From Rhodocollybia butyracea (Eukaryota; Basidiomycota; Agaricomycetes; Agaricales; Omphalotaceae): a DNA stretch of 45,801 bases. Each line of letters opens with the position of its first letter. Positions within the stretch are counted from its first letter, which is position 1. The position numbers were made by a program, and so were the translations under genes. The notes beneath the pieces were generated by a model, which worked only from the letters and a program-made list of their open reading frames with translations, was not told the DNA's origin and searched no databases. Positions 19,237 through 29,765 of the stretch are shown here, piece by piece. The DNA is taken from NCBI GenBank assembly GCA_015501585.1, contig JADNRY010000469.1, forward strand, positions 1-45,801. The letters run 5' to 3'.

Positions 19237-22170
19237 ATGAACACTGGAGGTAAGTGCTCTTTTACACATGTAATTATCCCCTAGTAGCTTACTTCCTTTC
19301 TTCTAGGCTCTGCATTTAGTCAGACATTCCAACATATCACCGCTATTAAGCTCCATGAACTTGAGAGACAACGCGAAACGTGCATAAAGTATGCCGAAGA
19401 TACCTTGACCATGTCTCAAGCTTTAAAAGATCCTGTATCTCGTTTCGATGTCCTTCTGAAACGTATCAAAAGATGGCCGGGTACTGGTTCTGTGCTTTCA
19501 CAAGAGCATCTCAAGTACGACACTTGGTTGCAGCAAGCACGATATGACCCCTCGATATCCTCCGCCCAGGTTTTGCAGCGTATTTCTAACATGGAGGTGG
19601 AATTAAAGCAAGCCATCACTCGTTACGATTATGCCAAGCTGTTTGGTGACCTCCTCAAAGAATGGTTGGAAAGTGGTGATTCTTCTCTGGCAACCATGGG
19701 CACCGAATCTACCTCTGACGAGCCGCCTACACAAGCCAAAACTCATCGCGCAGGTCGGCTGTTCTCTACTCTTTATTGTCTCTAAATACTGAACCAAATA
19801 TTTGCAGAACGCAACGAGCAACTAGATCGCGTTCAGGAGCTCATCTTTGAAGCCAAGCGCGTCGATGTCGCCGCTATCGAAGCCTACCTCAATGACCTAT
19901 TCTCATCGACCGACGCTGCTGCCGCATTAGATGCTCTTCGATCTAGTATAAAAAAATTCAGGCTGCGGTTTAAACCCCACGAAATGAGGCCCTTGGTTAG
20001 TTCGTTATTGTCGGAAGACTTGCTTTCGCCAGAAAAGGCTGCGATACTGAAAAGCTTCCTGGACAACGAGGACTTTTTGACCGAAGTGGGAAGTGTACTG
20101 GATATGCAACTGGCAAGGATTAATGAATGGGAGTGGCCCGAGGAAGGTGTGGTTGTTGAGATGCGGAGGCAACTCTCAGGGAAATACAGGTTCGTTCATA
20201 TGTGTCCTCCTTGTTCCTCACCCGATAACAATTGCAGGGCGTACATGGACACCGAGATCATCCAAGCTCTACTTTTCCAATACATAGGCATGAAATGGAG
20301 CATGGCGTTCAAAGGCGCTTTCAAGGAGGTCACGGAGTCCAAGGCCTGGAAGAGTGAGATACCTCCTCTCACCATGGATCGGCTTGCTCGTCGCCGTTAC
20401 TTCCGAGTGGACGACTTGGATTCGGCGGATGCTGAAGATCTCCATACGCATGTGGTGAATAGACGATCTCAAGGGCGTGGGAGGGGTAGAGGACATGGTG
20501 GAGTCGTCACCAGAGGGGATGGGCATGCTACTACTCCCGTCGTCACTGCAGCTCCTGTCCTCGGATCCATTCAGGCCCAACGAAAAATTGTCCAACTGGA
20601 ACAGTTTTTCTTGACACAGCTTCCGAATACATTCGAGGGCGCGGGGAGTTATGATGAGCAGCCCGCAGAAAACGAAGTGAAACCAGACCCGGCAGTCAGT
20701 CCACAGCAGGTACTGCTGAGGCTGATAAGCACAGAGGCGCATTTGAAGAGGACTTTGTATGGCAGTTGTACGGTTATAAGGGCGGATCTGGAATGGTGAG
20801 TCTTTCTTCTTGATCCATCGGCCTAAAAGTTGATAACATTCCATTCACGTAGGTTCGGCCCATCCATTCCCCATGACTCGATCCTGACAGTGTTGCGTTT
20901 CTTCGGTATGCCTGATAAATGGATACAGTGGTTAGAAAAATGGCTTGCTGCCAAGCTAAGGTTTGATAATTCACCCGAAGTGCGAGTTCGTCAGAGAGGT
21001 GTTCCTATCGCTCATGTTCTTTCGGTACATGTCTCTGCTCTCTATTCTTTATATACAATTCATTAACCCATGTTCAGAGCATGTGTGGAGAAGTCCTCCT
21101 CTTTGGTATGGACTTTGCCGTCAACCAACGTGCACAGGGTCTATTTCTGCATAGAATATATGAGGATTTTTGGATGGTCTCACACTCTGGCAAGCTCTGC
21201 GCGGATGCTTGGGCAGAGATGGAAAAGTATGCGTCACTAGTTGGTGTCTCTTTCAACGCCAAGAAAACCGGCAGTGTTTGTGTTGGTGGAGAGCTTGAGC
21301 CGAGTTTACCAAGAGGGGCGGTACATTGGGGATTCTTGGTTTTTGATCAGCGCGGGGGATTTGCGATAAATGAGGAGGCGGTCGATTTGCATATTCTAGA
21401 GTTGAAGAGGCAGCTAGAGAAACCGAAATCTGTCTTTGGATATGTCAATGCTTTGAACAAGGTTATTCCCAATGACTTTATTATTCCAAATCACAGAACT
21501 GACTATCATCAATTTTTTTCTCTCTGTCTAGTACATGGAGTTCTTCAGTCGTAACTTTGGGCAACCGGCTAATTGCTATGGACAAGTTCATGTCGATGAG
21601 ATCATCCAGACATTCGCGCGGATCCAGTGTGCAGCATTCGAAGATTGCAATGGCTCCATTGTCGAAAAGCTTCGTTCCATGATCGAAGCACGTTTTGGCG
21701 TCAAGAATATCCCAGCAGGGTGGTTCTTCTTTGAAGTCTCCAAAGGCGGTCTAGGAGTTTTCAACCCAATAATAAATCCACTCGAGATACGGGAAGCACT
21801 CGTATCGTCTCCCAATCATGAATTCCACCTTCATATGAAATTGGACAAGGAAAAATACGAAGATGCTAAAACAAAATGGATGAACAGAGCTGGGGAAGAT
21901 TCCACACTAGGTATAAATGAGAAATCGTTCATGCCATTCGAAGAGTACATTTTGGGTAGGGAAGATAGGTTGGCGTATTGGGGTTCGGAATGGAAGCGAA
22001 TGCAGGAAGTAGCAGTTGTATTGGTTGATTCGTACTACGAGGGTATTTGGGCGTTCTATCGTGAAGAGATCCTGGCATACTTTAATAAAGAGCAGATCGT
22101 AGAACCGACCCTTATTCCTGTAGGTATGCTGTCGGCCTTTAGGACAGCAAAGATTGCTTGGGATTCTTGA
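19237..22170 (+). CDS. Host-type reverse transcriptase-like protein, 864 residues
   Basis: Exons 19237-19249, 19307-19753, 19808-20189, 20238-20795, 20853-21024, 21078-21461 and 21532-22170 join in phase to 2,595 nt with no lesion. The N-terminal third is helical (TAIKLHELERQRETCIKYAE; YDTWLQQARYDPSISSAQV). An RGRGRGHGG stretch sits at about residues 361-369. The polymerase-like core follows: motif A region ADLEWFGPSIPHDSIL (Asp464), motif B-like RGVPIAHVLS (515-524), and GMDFAVNQRAQGLFLHRIYEDFW, where the xDD position reads Tyr-Glu-Asp (552-554); then GVSFNAKKTGS and VHWGFLVFD. There is no RNase H, integrase or LTR. From memory this matches a fungal family of RT-domain host genes with unknown role, related in concept to the rvt genes. 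The first catalytic Asp of motif C appears replaced by Glu. Confidence 0.8.
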
Positions 22171-22914
22171 TGAAAATGTTTATGTACAACACAGTAATAC
22201 TGTACTCCCTCCTCGCCGAGTCGGATTTATTGGGTGCCCTAGGGTATTTTTCTGACCAAAGATCACAACAGAGTGACCACCCAAACACAAGTTGCAGCGG
22301 AAACAAGACAAGAGGATTACTCTCACTCTTCCCCTATTCATACAGGGTCAATTGCAATTGGACTTCAAGCCATTTCTAATTGAATTTCGACTGGGGGTTG
22401 CTTGGTTGGTTTACTTAGGGGGAGTCGTAGAAACAAAGACACTTAAATGAGACCTTGTTGTCAATGGGGGGGGGTCTTGGCGAACGAGGTGGGGAAACTT
22501 GGGTATGAGCAACATGGAAACGAGAAGCGAGTTCCTCTGAACAATCTAGCGAATGATCTCGTGTTAATGCTACTTTTATAACGAACAAACAACAAAAATT
22601 TGCTTTTGGAGAAAGGAAAGATTGGGTGATGAACCAGTGCACGAAACAAAACACAATTATGCCGCTGCATGTCCGAGCCATTGGTCTGGGCAATGTCGTG
22701 CAAAGATATGGAAAAATTCGAAGTCTTTGGTATTTCAGTGACTGACACACTTTTGCCGAAATCTGTCCGCGCGCAGCTTATAATATGGTGGGCCCCGGCT
22801 GTTCCTTAAATAGGGACCACCAGGCCGGTTTTTCTTTCCTTTCTTTCCTTTCCACGGTTTACCGTGTCTGTTTTTGTTTTTGAACCTTCATCATCGCTTG
22901 TTAAGTTTTAACCA
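22171..22914. promoter_or_regulatory. Intergenic region with upstream sequence of the NTPase gene
   Basis: No gene. A run of nine G occurs near 22468. A TATA-like word (CTTATAATATGG) near 22776 and a T/C-rich tract at 22828-22860 precede the ATG at 22915, a common arrangement in fungal promoters. Confidence 0.35.
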
Positions 22915-25050
22915 ATGTTGCAGGAACTACTTTCGATGCCTACCGTCCAATCGCTCTGTCCGCCCACCCAACTGCCTCGCGCCGAGGAATATGAGTGGCC
23001 AGCTCAATCTCGAAGTCAATGGCGAGAAATCTTACCAGAAAGTGACGAAAGCCTGTGGTATAAACAACTCAAACATGTGGCTGGATTGGCGCGTCCCCTC
23101 GTATTTCACCCGGGAACTTTGCCAGCGACTTTACAAATTGTGCCACACAAGTCTTTCCTCGAACACATTCTTCCTGGGCTGCAAGACACCAATGGTGAAA
23201 TTGTAGTCTTGCCTGAGTACCCTGCAGTCGTCAAACGTATCGCGGAGATTTATCAAAAGGAGCCTGACAAAGGAGTACTCATTATGGGCCAGCCAGGCGT
23301 CGGTAGGTGTTGATATCTATACCTTTAAGGGTTATTTGAATGATTCTATTTTCGCAGGGAAGAGCGTGTTCTTGACTTACCTACTTCTCGTACTCTTGAG
23401 CCTTACACACGAGGAAGATCCCTATACCGGCCTGCGTGCTGCTCCCATCTTTGATCACACCATTGGCGATGGCATGGTCCTCTTTTTTGATTGTAAAGTC
23501 TACAAACCTCGCTCGGCTTTCGACATCAAAAGCCTTCCCGGACAAAAGAAGAATATTTCCAATTGGTTCAAACCTCCCGTATGGGTCCTAGTAGATTTGG
23601 AAGGGTTCACGGAAGAGCCTCGGGGGTTGTAACGATCGGAGAGCACCTTTATCATCCAGTCGGCGTTCCCTAACCTAGACTGGTGGGATAATTCGAGTCA
23701 CGCACAAATTGGACTTCCACTTTGGAGCCGTGAGCTACTTCTCCAGGGGTAAGTTATTGTTTACTGGTATCTCGCATTGTATGCTAAACCAGCCGATCCT
23801 TTTCCTTCTCAGTTGGAAATTCCAGCACAACAACAGCTTGAGGATCGTATTCTCTGTTGGGCCGGAAGAAAACTCAGGACCTCAGGCTCTGCTGGGAACC
23901 TTGTAGACGAGCACATGGAAGTCCTGAATAAAAGCCTTGCTCAACTGACGGCGGACGTTGACCTAGTCACTAAGGCAACGGAGCTCCTTATAGATGAAGC
24001 TATATCGCGCTATGGTAATGCCACGCGGGATATCTACGTTTACCTCCGATCACCTGAACAGCTCAAAAGCGTAGATGATGATGTCTACATGCCATGGAGA
24101 ATGGCAATACAGTTCATCAATACCTGGCATGGAACTAGACAAGCTTTGATGGAGAATAAGATTGGCAGGGGGTCGTCGCTCGTGTCTGCACGCTCATATC
24201 GCACAAGCTCGACGATTGGAACGATGACTTTCATATCATTTGGAAGTCTTCTCACATTCAGGGGAAAATGGAAGACAAGAATGCCCTGAACGATGAGCAG
24301 AGAGGACAACTCTTTAACCTCTTTGGACTGAACCCACTTTCGTAGCCATTATCTACAAGCCGTATGTGCATAATATCCTCGCAAAATGCGAAAAGGATTT
24401 GCCTCAAATGCAACCGATGAGGATGATTACCCCGCAACAATATCAATATTCCAAATCCTTTGGGACCACTGATTCCTCATTCTCGAAGTATGAAGAGTTT
24501 CCTAGGATGGAGAAGGATTTGTTAGAATATCGTTTGCTTCCTAGCGCTGCCCAGCTTGAATTCAACCACTACTACTTATATCCTCGAAAAATCAAACGAT
24601 GAATTCTTCGACTGCTTCTTTCTTTGGGACCTAGGCAAATATATTGTCGCAGTCTTTATCCATATTTCTATTGCCACATGTTATGGTCGTATGAGGACCA
24701 CGCACTGAGGTGCCACTGGTCGCATTGAAACGGTGAAAGATCGTGCTGAGGCCATGTTTGGAAAACACGTCGAGGTTATGTACCTCTGTGTTGCGCCGGA
24801 TGTTCTTCCTGATGCCAGGTCTCAGGAATGGATGATAGATAATGAATATTTTGCCCCTCCGGTTGCTGATAGAGTAGATGGAAGGGTGTTTTATCTAGGT
24901 ATTCCACTCCCACCCTGTGATGCTGAAGTTGCTACTGCTCGACTGGTCTTTTCTCTCCGTGCCGAAGTACCGGACATCCTGATCAAGGAAGATGTAGTGA
25001 CACGGGGAAAGCATAGGATGAGGGGAACTAATGGATGGTGTGGCTGTTGA
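22915..25050 (+). pseudogene. P-loop NTPase of an expanded basidiomycete family, decayed
   Basis: The first exon ends in LIMGQPGVG and, after the intron at 23303-23357, continues GKSVFLTYLLL, so the Walker A motif GxPGxGKS is split by the intron. Later segments include WVLVDLEGF (possible Walker B), STFIIQSAFPNLDWWDN, VDDDVYMPWRMAIQF, KSNDEFFDCFFLWDLGK and DVLPDARSQEWMIDNEYFA. Lesions: a TAA at 23630, a phase problem at the G run near 23746, phase changes near the G5 at 24168-24172, the TTT at 24338-24340 and near 24557, and a TGA near 24707. Nothing says what the NTPase binds; I know the family only as hypothetical proteins. Loss of function is likely even allowing for assembly errors, because the stops are substitutions. 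Confidence 0.7.
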
Positions 25051-25420
25051 CAAGGCAGCTGACACGGCTGGAGCCCCGAGGAATGGAAGGGCTTTTCATC
25101 ATTGCCCCTACCTTCATTCATGGACTTCACACACTAAGATGATTTCTCGGAAAACAGTTCAAGCCTCTATAACTTTGAAAAATGTATTTTTTTTGCTACG
25201 TATACACAAATGCTAACTTTTCTTGATGCAATATTCGAATTTGAAGACGCTTAATCCACACTGAATATAAGCTCTATTATGGCAAAAGCTCCGGCTCTGG
25301 GTGTACGTTCTATTACAAGCGTTGCTATGAATGAGTAGAAGCTAATTAGAATGCTGAGTAATAGTACTTGTGGCGAAGAGGGCAATAAAATCACTATTGT
25401 CTGCTGCTATTACTAAGTTA
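25051..25420. other. Intergenic, 3' flank of secreted-protein copy 1
   Basis: Contains the word AAAAGCTCCGG and neighbouring sequence that recur at about 26930-27000 behind copy 3, so it is part of the segmental duplication. No gene. Confidence 0.5.
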
Positions 25421-25946
25421 TCAGCCTTGAATCGCGGTGGGAGTTTGAATGTTCTGCGGACCCTCTACAAGAACTGCAGGCTTATTATTGAGTGACACAA
25501 CCAGTCCATCGGCTACATACACCCCGGCGGCCTGGGCTGAGCGGATTTCGTCGTGAAACGATTTGTCCTGGACCCGAAATGTTCTCAGACGCAAGTTCTC
25601 TCGCCCTTGGTAAGAGCCCTGCACGGCGTACTCTCGATATATTTCCTTGCCAGCGATCACATTCAAGGGAGCTAGGGAACCAAAGAAAAGATTAGAATAG
25701 GATCTAACTTGAGATTCGCTTGGGATGCTGACAAAGTAGTGGAAGGGCTTGAAAGGGTTTGTTCTTGCTCTTTCTGGCTCGTCCTGGTGTTCTAGCATGG
25801 ATTTCAGATGACTAGAGGACATATTAGCATCTATAAGTATCTGCGCTCGAGTAATAGTTCCAGCTTACACCATATGGGGCAGCGAGCCCATTTATCACAA
25901 GAGAAGAAACGACAATAAGAGAAAGCCAGTGCCAGAGGTTGAGCAT
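25421..25946 (-). CDS. Small secreted protein, copy 1 (161 residues)
   Basis: The start at 25946 gives a clear signal peptide (MLNLWHWLSLIVVSSLVINGLAA, cleavage after LAA likely). A 40-nt intron (25831-25870) joins exons of 76 and 410 nt in phase. The mature part has one roughly 100-residue domain: FVSIPSESQVRSYSNLFFGS, LNVIAGKEIYREYAV, then SFHDEIRSAQAAGVYVADGL. No cysteines are prominent. A TTATAAAG box lies near 26050. It may act outside the cell, but the domain is not one I recognise. Two further copies lie in tandem to the right. Confidence 0.75.
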
Positions 25947-26049
25947 ATTTGTATGAAGAAGGAGAATGGACCACCAGGGTTCAATATAGATTTCTGACCA
26001 GCAGAAAGAGTCTGAATCGAGCAAAACAACATTGGGGTAGCGTTGGGGC

Positions 26050-26057
26050 TTTATAAC
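26050..26057 (-). promoter_or_regulatory. TATA box of secreted-protein copy 1
   Basis: The minus strand reads TTATAAAG about 105 bp before the ATG at 25946; copy 2 has TATATAAGG at the same distance. Confidence 0.5.
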
Positions 26058-26087
26058 ATGGACTCGAGTTGCACTATTCGCAGCCAC

Positions 26088-27086
26088 AGGTTTTGAGGCT
26101 ATGCGCGCTTATCATGATTCCATCGATCAATGATCGATGATCGCGACTTCGCCTTCAACCTCTCCTCTACGGATCTGCCACAGCCTCCTGCGGTTCTCTC
26201 CTTCCTATCTTTACATATTGATAATGCACTCGTCCACCTCTGTCTGCGCGTCTACACATCACTAAGTACTGTACCTACTGTGAGATAGAATGGACGAAAC
26301 AGTGCCTTCTCAAAACCTGATGCAGATGTTAACGTTTTGATAGATCTGTGACGCGACCCCTTGAATCCATTTGTATAATATTACTGTCTCTGAAGTAATG
26401 TAGTCAAATGTAATTATATAGTGTAGTAAAACAGCCTCTGCACTTAGGGCAACGATCTACAGCAGCTTCCACCGGGAGACTGCGAGCTCGTCGTTTGTTC
26501 GGTGTTTGGGCGCCGTGTCAGCTTATGCTGCCGGAGCCGGCGTTCATTTTTTGGACCATGCCGTGTAATAAACTTCCTTCCTTCCTTCCATGGGCACGGT
26601 TTCCGCTGGTTTCCGCCGGTTTCTGTCGCTCTTCTGAATCAGTACTTACAATCATTGATAACGGATACAGTAACCTATAGCTGAGTCGAAATCGGGTGTG
26701 ACCGGATAATCACATTCAAGTGTGCTAAGTAAGTCAAGCTCAAGTGGACTCGATAGGCACCCGATATTATTGTGCGTTTTATTGCCCAGAACGTGCTTTG
26801 CTGAGTGTTTCATGTATTCCGTATTCCCTCAGACATGAACAGCATATGGTGGTAGTGGTGTAAGACACCAGCAGACATATGTTGTTCCGTTTCTTGAATC
26901 TTTAATCGCAACTTATCTTTATGGGAAAAGCTCCGGTTCTGGTGTACAGTTTATTCCAACGTCATGAATGAGTAAACTAATTAGAATGCTTGCTACTAGT
27001 ACTTGCGACGACTCGGACAATGTGACGAAGAGGTCAATGAACGCGAACCAACGTGTCTGAAGTTGCTAGTACATATCAACATTGAA
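26088..27086. other. Intergenic part of the duplication
   Basis: No gene. Contains AT-CGAT palindromes near 26120, a sequence (26670-26840) related to the start of the dispersed repeat, and the 3' flank of copy 3. Confidence 0.45.
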
Positions 27087-27434
27087 TCATATTGTTTTGT
27101 GATCATGGTTTAGAGTAACAAGAACTCCAGGCCTACCGAGTGACGCAACCAGCCCAGAGGCTATAAACTGCCTGGCTCTAGTGGCTGAGTCGATCTCTTT
27201 GTGAAATGTTTCGTCCTCATGCGGAAATACTTTCAGAACCAAGTCCTTCGGGTTCTTTTTCCCTTTGTACTCCCCCATGGAATACTCTTCCACGGAATAC
27301 TCCTGATACTCGCCAATTTTTCTTATTTCCCCGCCAACGACCACATTCAAATGAGCTAGAGCACCGAAGAAAAGATTAGAAAAGGATCTGACATGAGATT
27401 CGCCTGGGATACTGACGAAGTTGTGGAAGGCCAT
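27087..27434 (-). CDS. Secreted-protein domain, copy 3 (no own signal peptide)
   Basis: Open from ATG 27434 to the stop at 27087. The domain aligns with copy 1: HNFVSIPGESHVRSFSNLFF, LNVVVGGEIRKIGEY, ETFHKEIDSATRARQFIASG. It carries an inserted repeat, EYSVEEYSMGEYKGK. No signal peptide precedes it. In the same strand a GTGAGT donor (27538) and TACTAAT branch plus ATAG acceptor (27475) sit between copy 2 and this domain, so it may be a second domain of the copy 2 gene rather than a gene of its own; as read, the splice is one base out of phase. Confidence 0.55.
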   Translation of the reverse strand: MAFHNFVSIPGESHVRSFSNLFFGALAHLNVVVGGEIRKIGEYQEYSVEEYSMGEYKGKKNPKDLVLKVFPHEDETFHKEIDSATRARQFIASGLVASLGRPGVLVTLNHDHKTI

Positions 27435-27442
27435 GTGAGGAT

Positions 27443-28016
27443 TTAAGCTCTTCTTTGGCAGACGATGGTGTTTTCTATATCGACATCATTATTAGTATCA
27501 ACATCGGACCACAAGCGTGCTGGAAGTTTTGCACTCACAGTATCCACGGGCCGTTGAAAGAGAATTACAGGTCCTGTTTTGAATGGTGGATACGTCCCAG
27601 AGGCTACATACAGCTTTTCTTGTCGGAATGTTCTTCTTTGTTCATCAAACAATTTCTCCTCCTTCACCTTGAATACTCTCATGACCAAGTTAGGATCATG
27701 TTTCCCTTTGTACTCATTCACGGAAAAGTCGTGGTATTTGCCCAGGTCGTACTCTCCTATGATGGGGCCAACCTTCACATCCAAAGCAGCTAGAGCACCA
27801 AAGGTGAAAATATGATCCAACTTGAAGTTCACTTGGGATACTAACGACGTTTTTCTTTGGGGGGTTTGGCATGATTTTCGGACGACTAGAGGACATATTA
27901 GCATCCATATCTGCACCCGAGTAATGATTCAAACTTACACCAGGCGTTGGTGCGGCAGACCCATTCAGCGCAAGGGAAAAGATGACAAGAAGAGAAAGCC
28001 AGTGGAAGCTGAGCAT
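27443..28016 (-). CDS. Small secreted protein, copy 2
   Basis: The start at 28016 gives a signal peptide (MLSFHWLSLLVIFSLALNGSAA). Splicing out 27886-27940 (55 nt) joins exon 1 (76 nt) to a frame that stays open and contains HIFTFGALAALDVKVGP, GKYHDFSVNEYKGKHD and RRTFRQEKLYVASG. Before the TTTT near 27828 a different frame matches copy 1 better (VSIPSELQVGSY), so the splice acceptor in use here appears to compensate for, or be mis-suggested by, a one-base change. Without further splicing it ends at 27443; a donor at 27538 could join it to copy 3. Confidence 0.65.
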
Positions 28017-28114
28017 ATTTGTATCACTGAGAAGGAAAATGGACCACCAGGGTTCAATATTAATTTCTGACCAGCAGAGAGCGGGGATCGAACAAAAACA
28101 AAGAGGCTTGGGAC

Positions 28115-28122
28115 CTTATATA
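28115..28122 (-). promoter_or_regulatory. TATA box of secreted-protein copy 2
   Basis: The minus strand reads TATATAAGG about 100 bp before the ATG at 28016. The MITE begins 15 bp further upstream, so everything above the core promoter has been displaced. Confidence 0.55.
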
Positions 28123-28136
28123 ATGCATTGCTTTCC

Positions 28137-28640
28137 TTATTAGGGCTGCTCAATTCTCACATCATTTCGTTTTGCTGCATCACATCGTTTCGGAAATTAG
28201 TTGCCGATGATCGGCCGTGTATCAAAGCTTGAAATCAATCATTATTTTTGCTCTGTTTTTTGCTTTTAATGCTCGAATCCTGAACAATAAGGCACTTGGT
28301 GTCTGCTACAGTGTATGATTAATAAAGTATTAACTTGCTACCACTCAAAAGTGGCCCAGGACTTGCTCAGGACCCCATTGTAAATCATCCAAATCTACCC
28401 CTTTTGTTCTGAGCCTTCAGAGTGGCTAATTCTTCCTCCAAAGCCAAAGAAACAAATAGAAAGAGTCAAGCTACATCTGTAAGCCCTTTTTAGAGCTCTA
28501 AAGTTCTCTGAAGTAGTCATTAAGAAAGAAAACAAGTTTATTTCGACTATCCGATCCACCGGACTGGCATCAGACGCCACGAAACAAAACGATGTGATGC
28601 AGCAAAACGAAATGATGTGAGAATTGAGCAGCCCTAATAA
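28137..28640. mobile_element. MITE with perfect 54-bp terminal inverted repeats
   Basis: 28137-28190 (starting TTATTAGGGCTGCTCAATTC) is the exact reverse complement of 28587-28640 (ending GAATTGAGCAGCCCTAATAA). The 396 bp between have no coding capacity. Ends of TA plus GGGCTGC would fit a TA or TTA/TAA target site (mariner or PIF/Harbinger-like), but the duplication cannot be told apart from the palindromic ends. Perfect arms suggest recent insertion; the left duplication unit lacks it. Confidence 0.85.
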
Positions 28641-28949
28641 TTGGGACTACTGGCAGTTTCGCGGTTTCCCAGCGGTTTCCTGTCTTCCTTCCTATTTTCG
28701 CATGTACATGGCTTGGTCACCAAGCTAATATGCACATATAGACTACGTATATAGAATATATACACGTCACTAAATACTTTCTGTGAGATAGAAGGGATGA
28801 AACAGAACATCGCTTGATCTGTGACGGCCGCCTTGACCCCCTGGGCGCGATTTTACTTACTTCATCTCATAAGTATAATCAATGATAACGATTAACATGA
28901 GATAAAACCTGACGATAATTGATGGAGCTGAGTTACATGTGCACATATT

Positions 28950-29620
28950 GAGATCTGAGCGCTGGCCAAGTCGAAATCTAATTGGTTTCACCTGAGTGTG
29001 GGTGGATAGCACAGGTGTGCTCATGTCAAGCTCAAGTGGATATCGGGAGGAGGCTGGAGACCGGACGGCATATTGGCCATTGCTGAGCCTCTCATATATT
29101 CCATATTCCCACCGGTTTACTGGTAATGCATGAGCATGCTGAAGATCCAGAGCAGCAGCATACGTTGCTGTAACAGAGAATGTTACTACTTCTGAGGAAA
29201 GAAGAGAATCCGCAGCGGATAGGTAGGATTGTAGAGTTTCGAACCGTTCACAGAGTATCGGAATCAACAACAAATCTGCGAAATAATGAGAACGGAAGCT
29301 AGAGGTTTCGATGCATCCTTACCTCAAGTCAAATTCGGCCATAATGCCAGGCGGGAACTGGTTTTCGCGGACGTTGTGCTCCAACAAAGATGTGGCAGAT
29401 TCATTGAACGAGGTTGAAGTTCTGATCTCAGTTTGCTGAACCCGTGCATATGCGACTCCTGGCACCACCAACAGCGGAAGGAAATTCGGTAACGAGAATC
29501 CAAGGATTATTAAATCACCGTAACCAAGCCCTTAGGAGGTTGACGTTCCTCTAGCAAGGTTTCTTGTTTAAACAACGTCAACCCCCTAGAGGGGACTGCT
29601 TTAGGCCTAGCCCGGCGGAG
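28950..29620 (+). repeat. Dispersed repeat, copy B
   Basis: Second copy of the repeat at 16140-16830, same orientation, diverged by substitutions and indels. Unlike copy A it has an added hairpin-forming block at 29528-29600. Confidence 0.75.
29530..29592. promoter_or_regulatory. Inverted repeat upstream of UTP20
   Basis: GAGGTTGACGTT and AACGTCAACCCC are inverted over a loop of about 30 nt that contains GTTTAAAC; CCCCTAGAGGGG-like sequence follows. It lies about 190 bp before the UTP20 start. A regulatory role is only a guess. Confidence 0.35.
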
Positions 29621-29765
29621 AAGTGCCTGGGAAGTGTCCGTTGGCGAATGAAGTAACAAAGAAACAGCAGCGTTTTTCAGTGAAGCCTTCGCGTCGGACC
29701 GACCGCCCCCGCTTTAGCTGAGCGCTTAAATCAAATTTTTCATAAGCCGCGTTCATGCTCTAATA

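Larger units (their letters stand above)
25260..29100. repeat. Segmental tandem duplication
   Basis: Left unit about 25260-26850, right unit about 26920-29100. Shared in order: 3' flank (AAAAGCTCCGG...), the gene, the 5' leader (AATGGACCACCAGGGTTCAAT), TATA region, TGTGAGATAGAA...GATGAAACAG-like sequence, GATCTGTGACG and the AAGCTCAAGTGGA block. The right unit is longer because it holds an extra domain copy and a MITE. Confidence 0.75.

Noticed and set aside
22415..22750. Overlapping minus-strand frames
   Set aside because: Two frames over the same non-coding DNA with no domain, signal or splice evidence.
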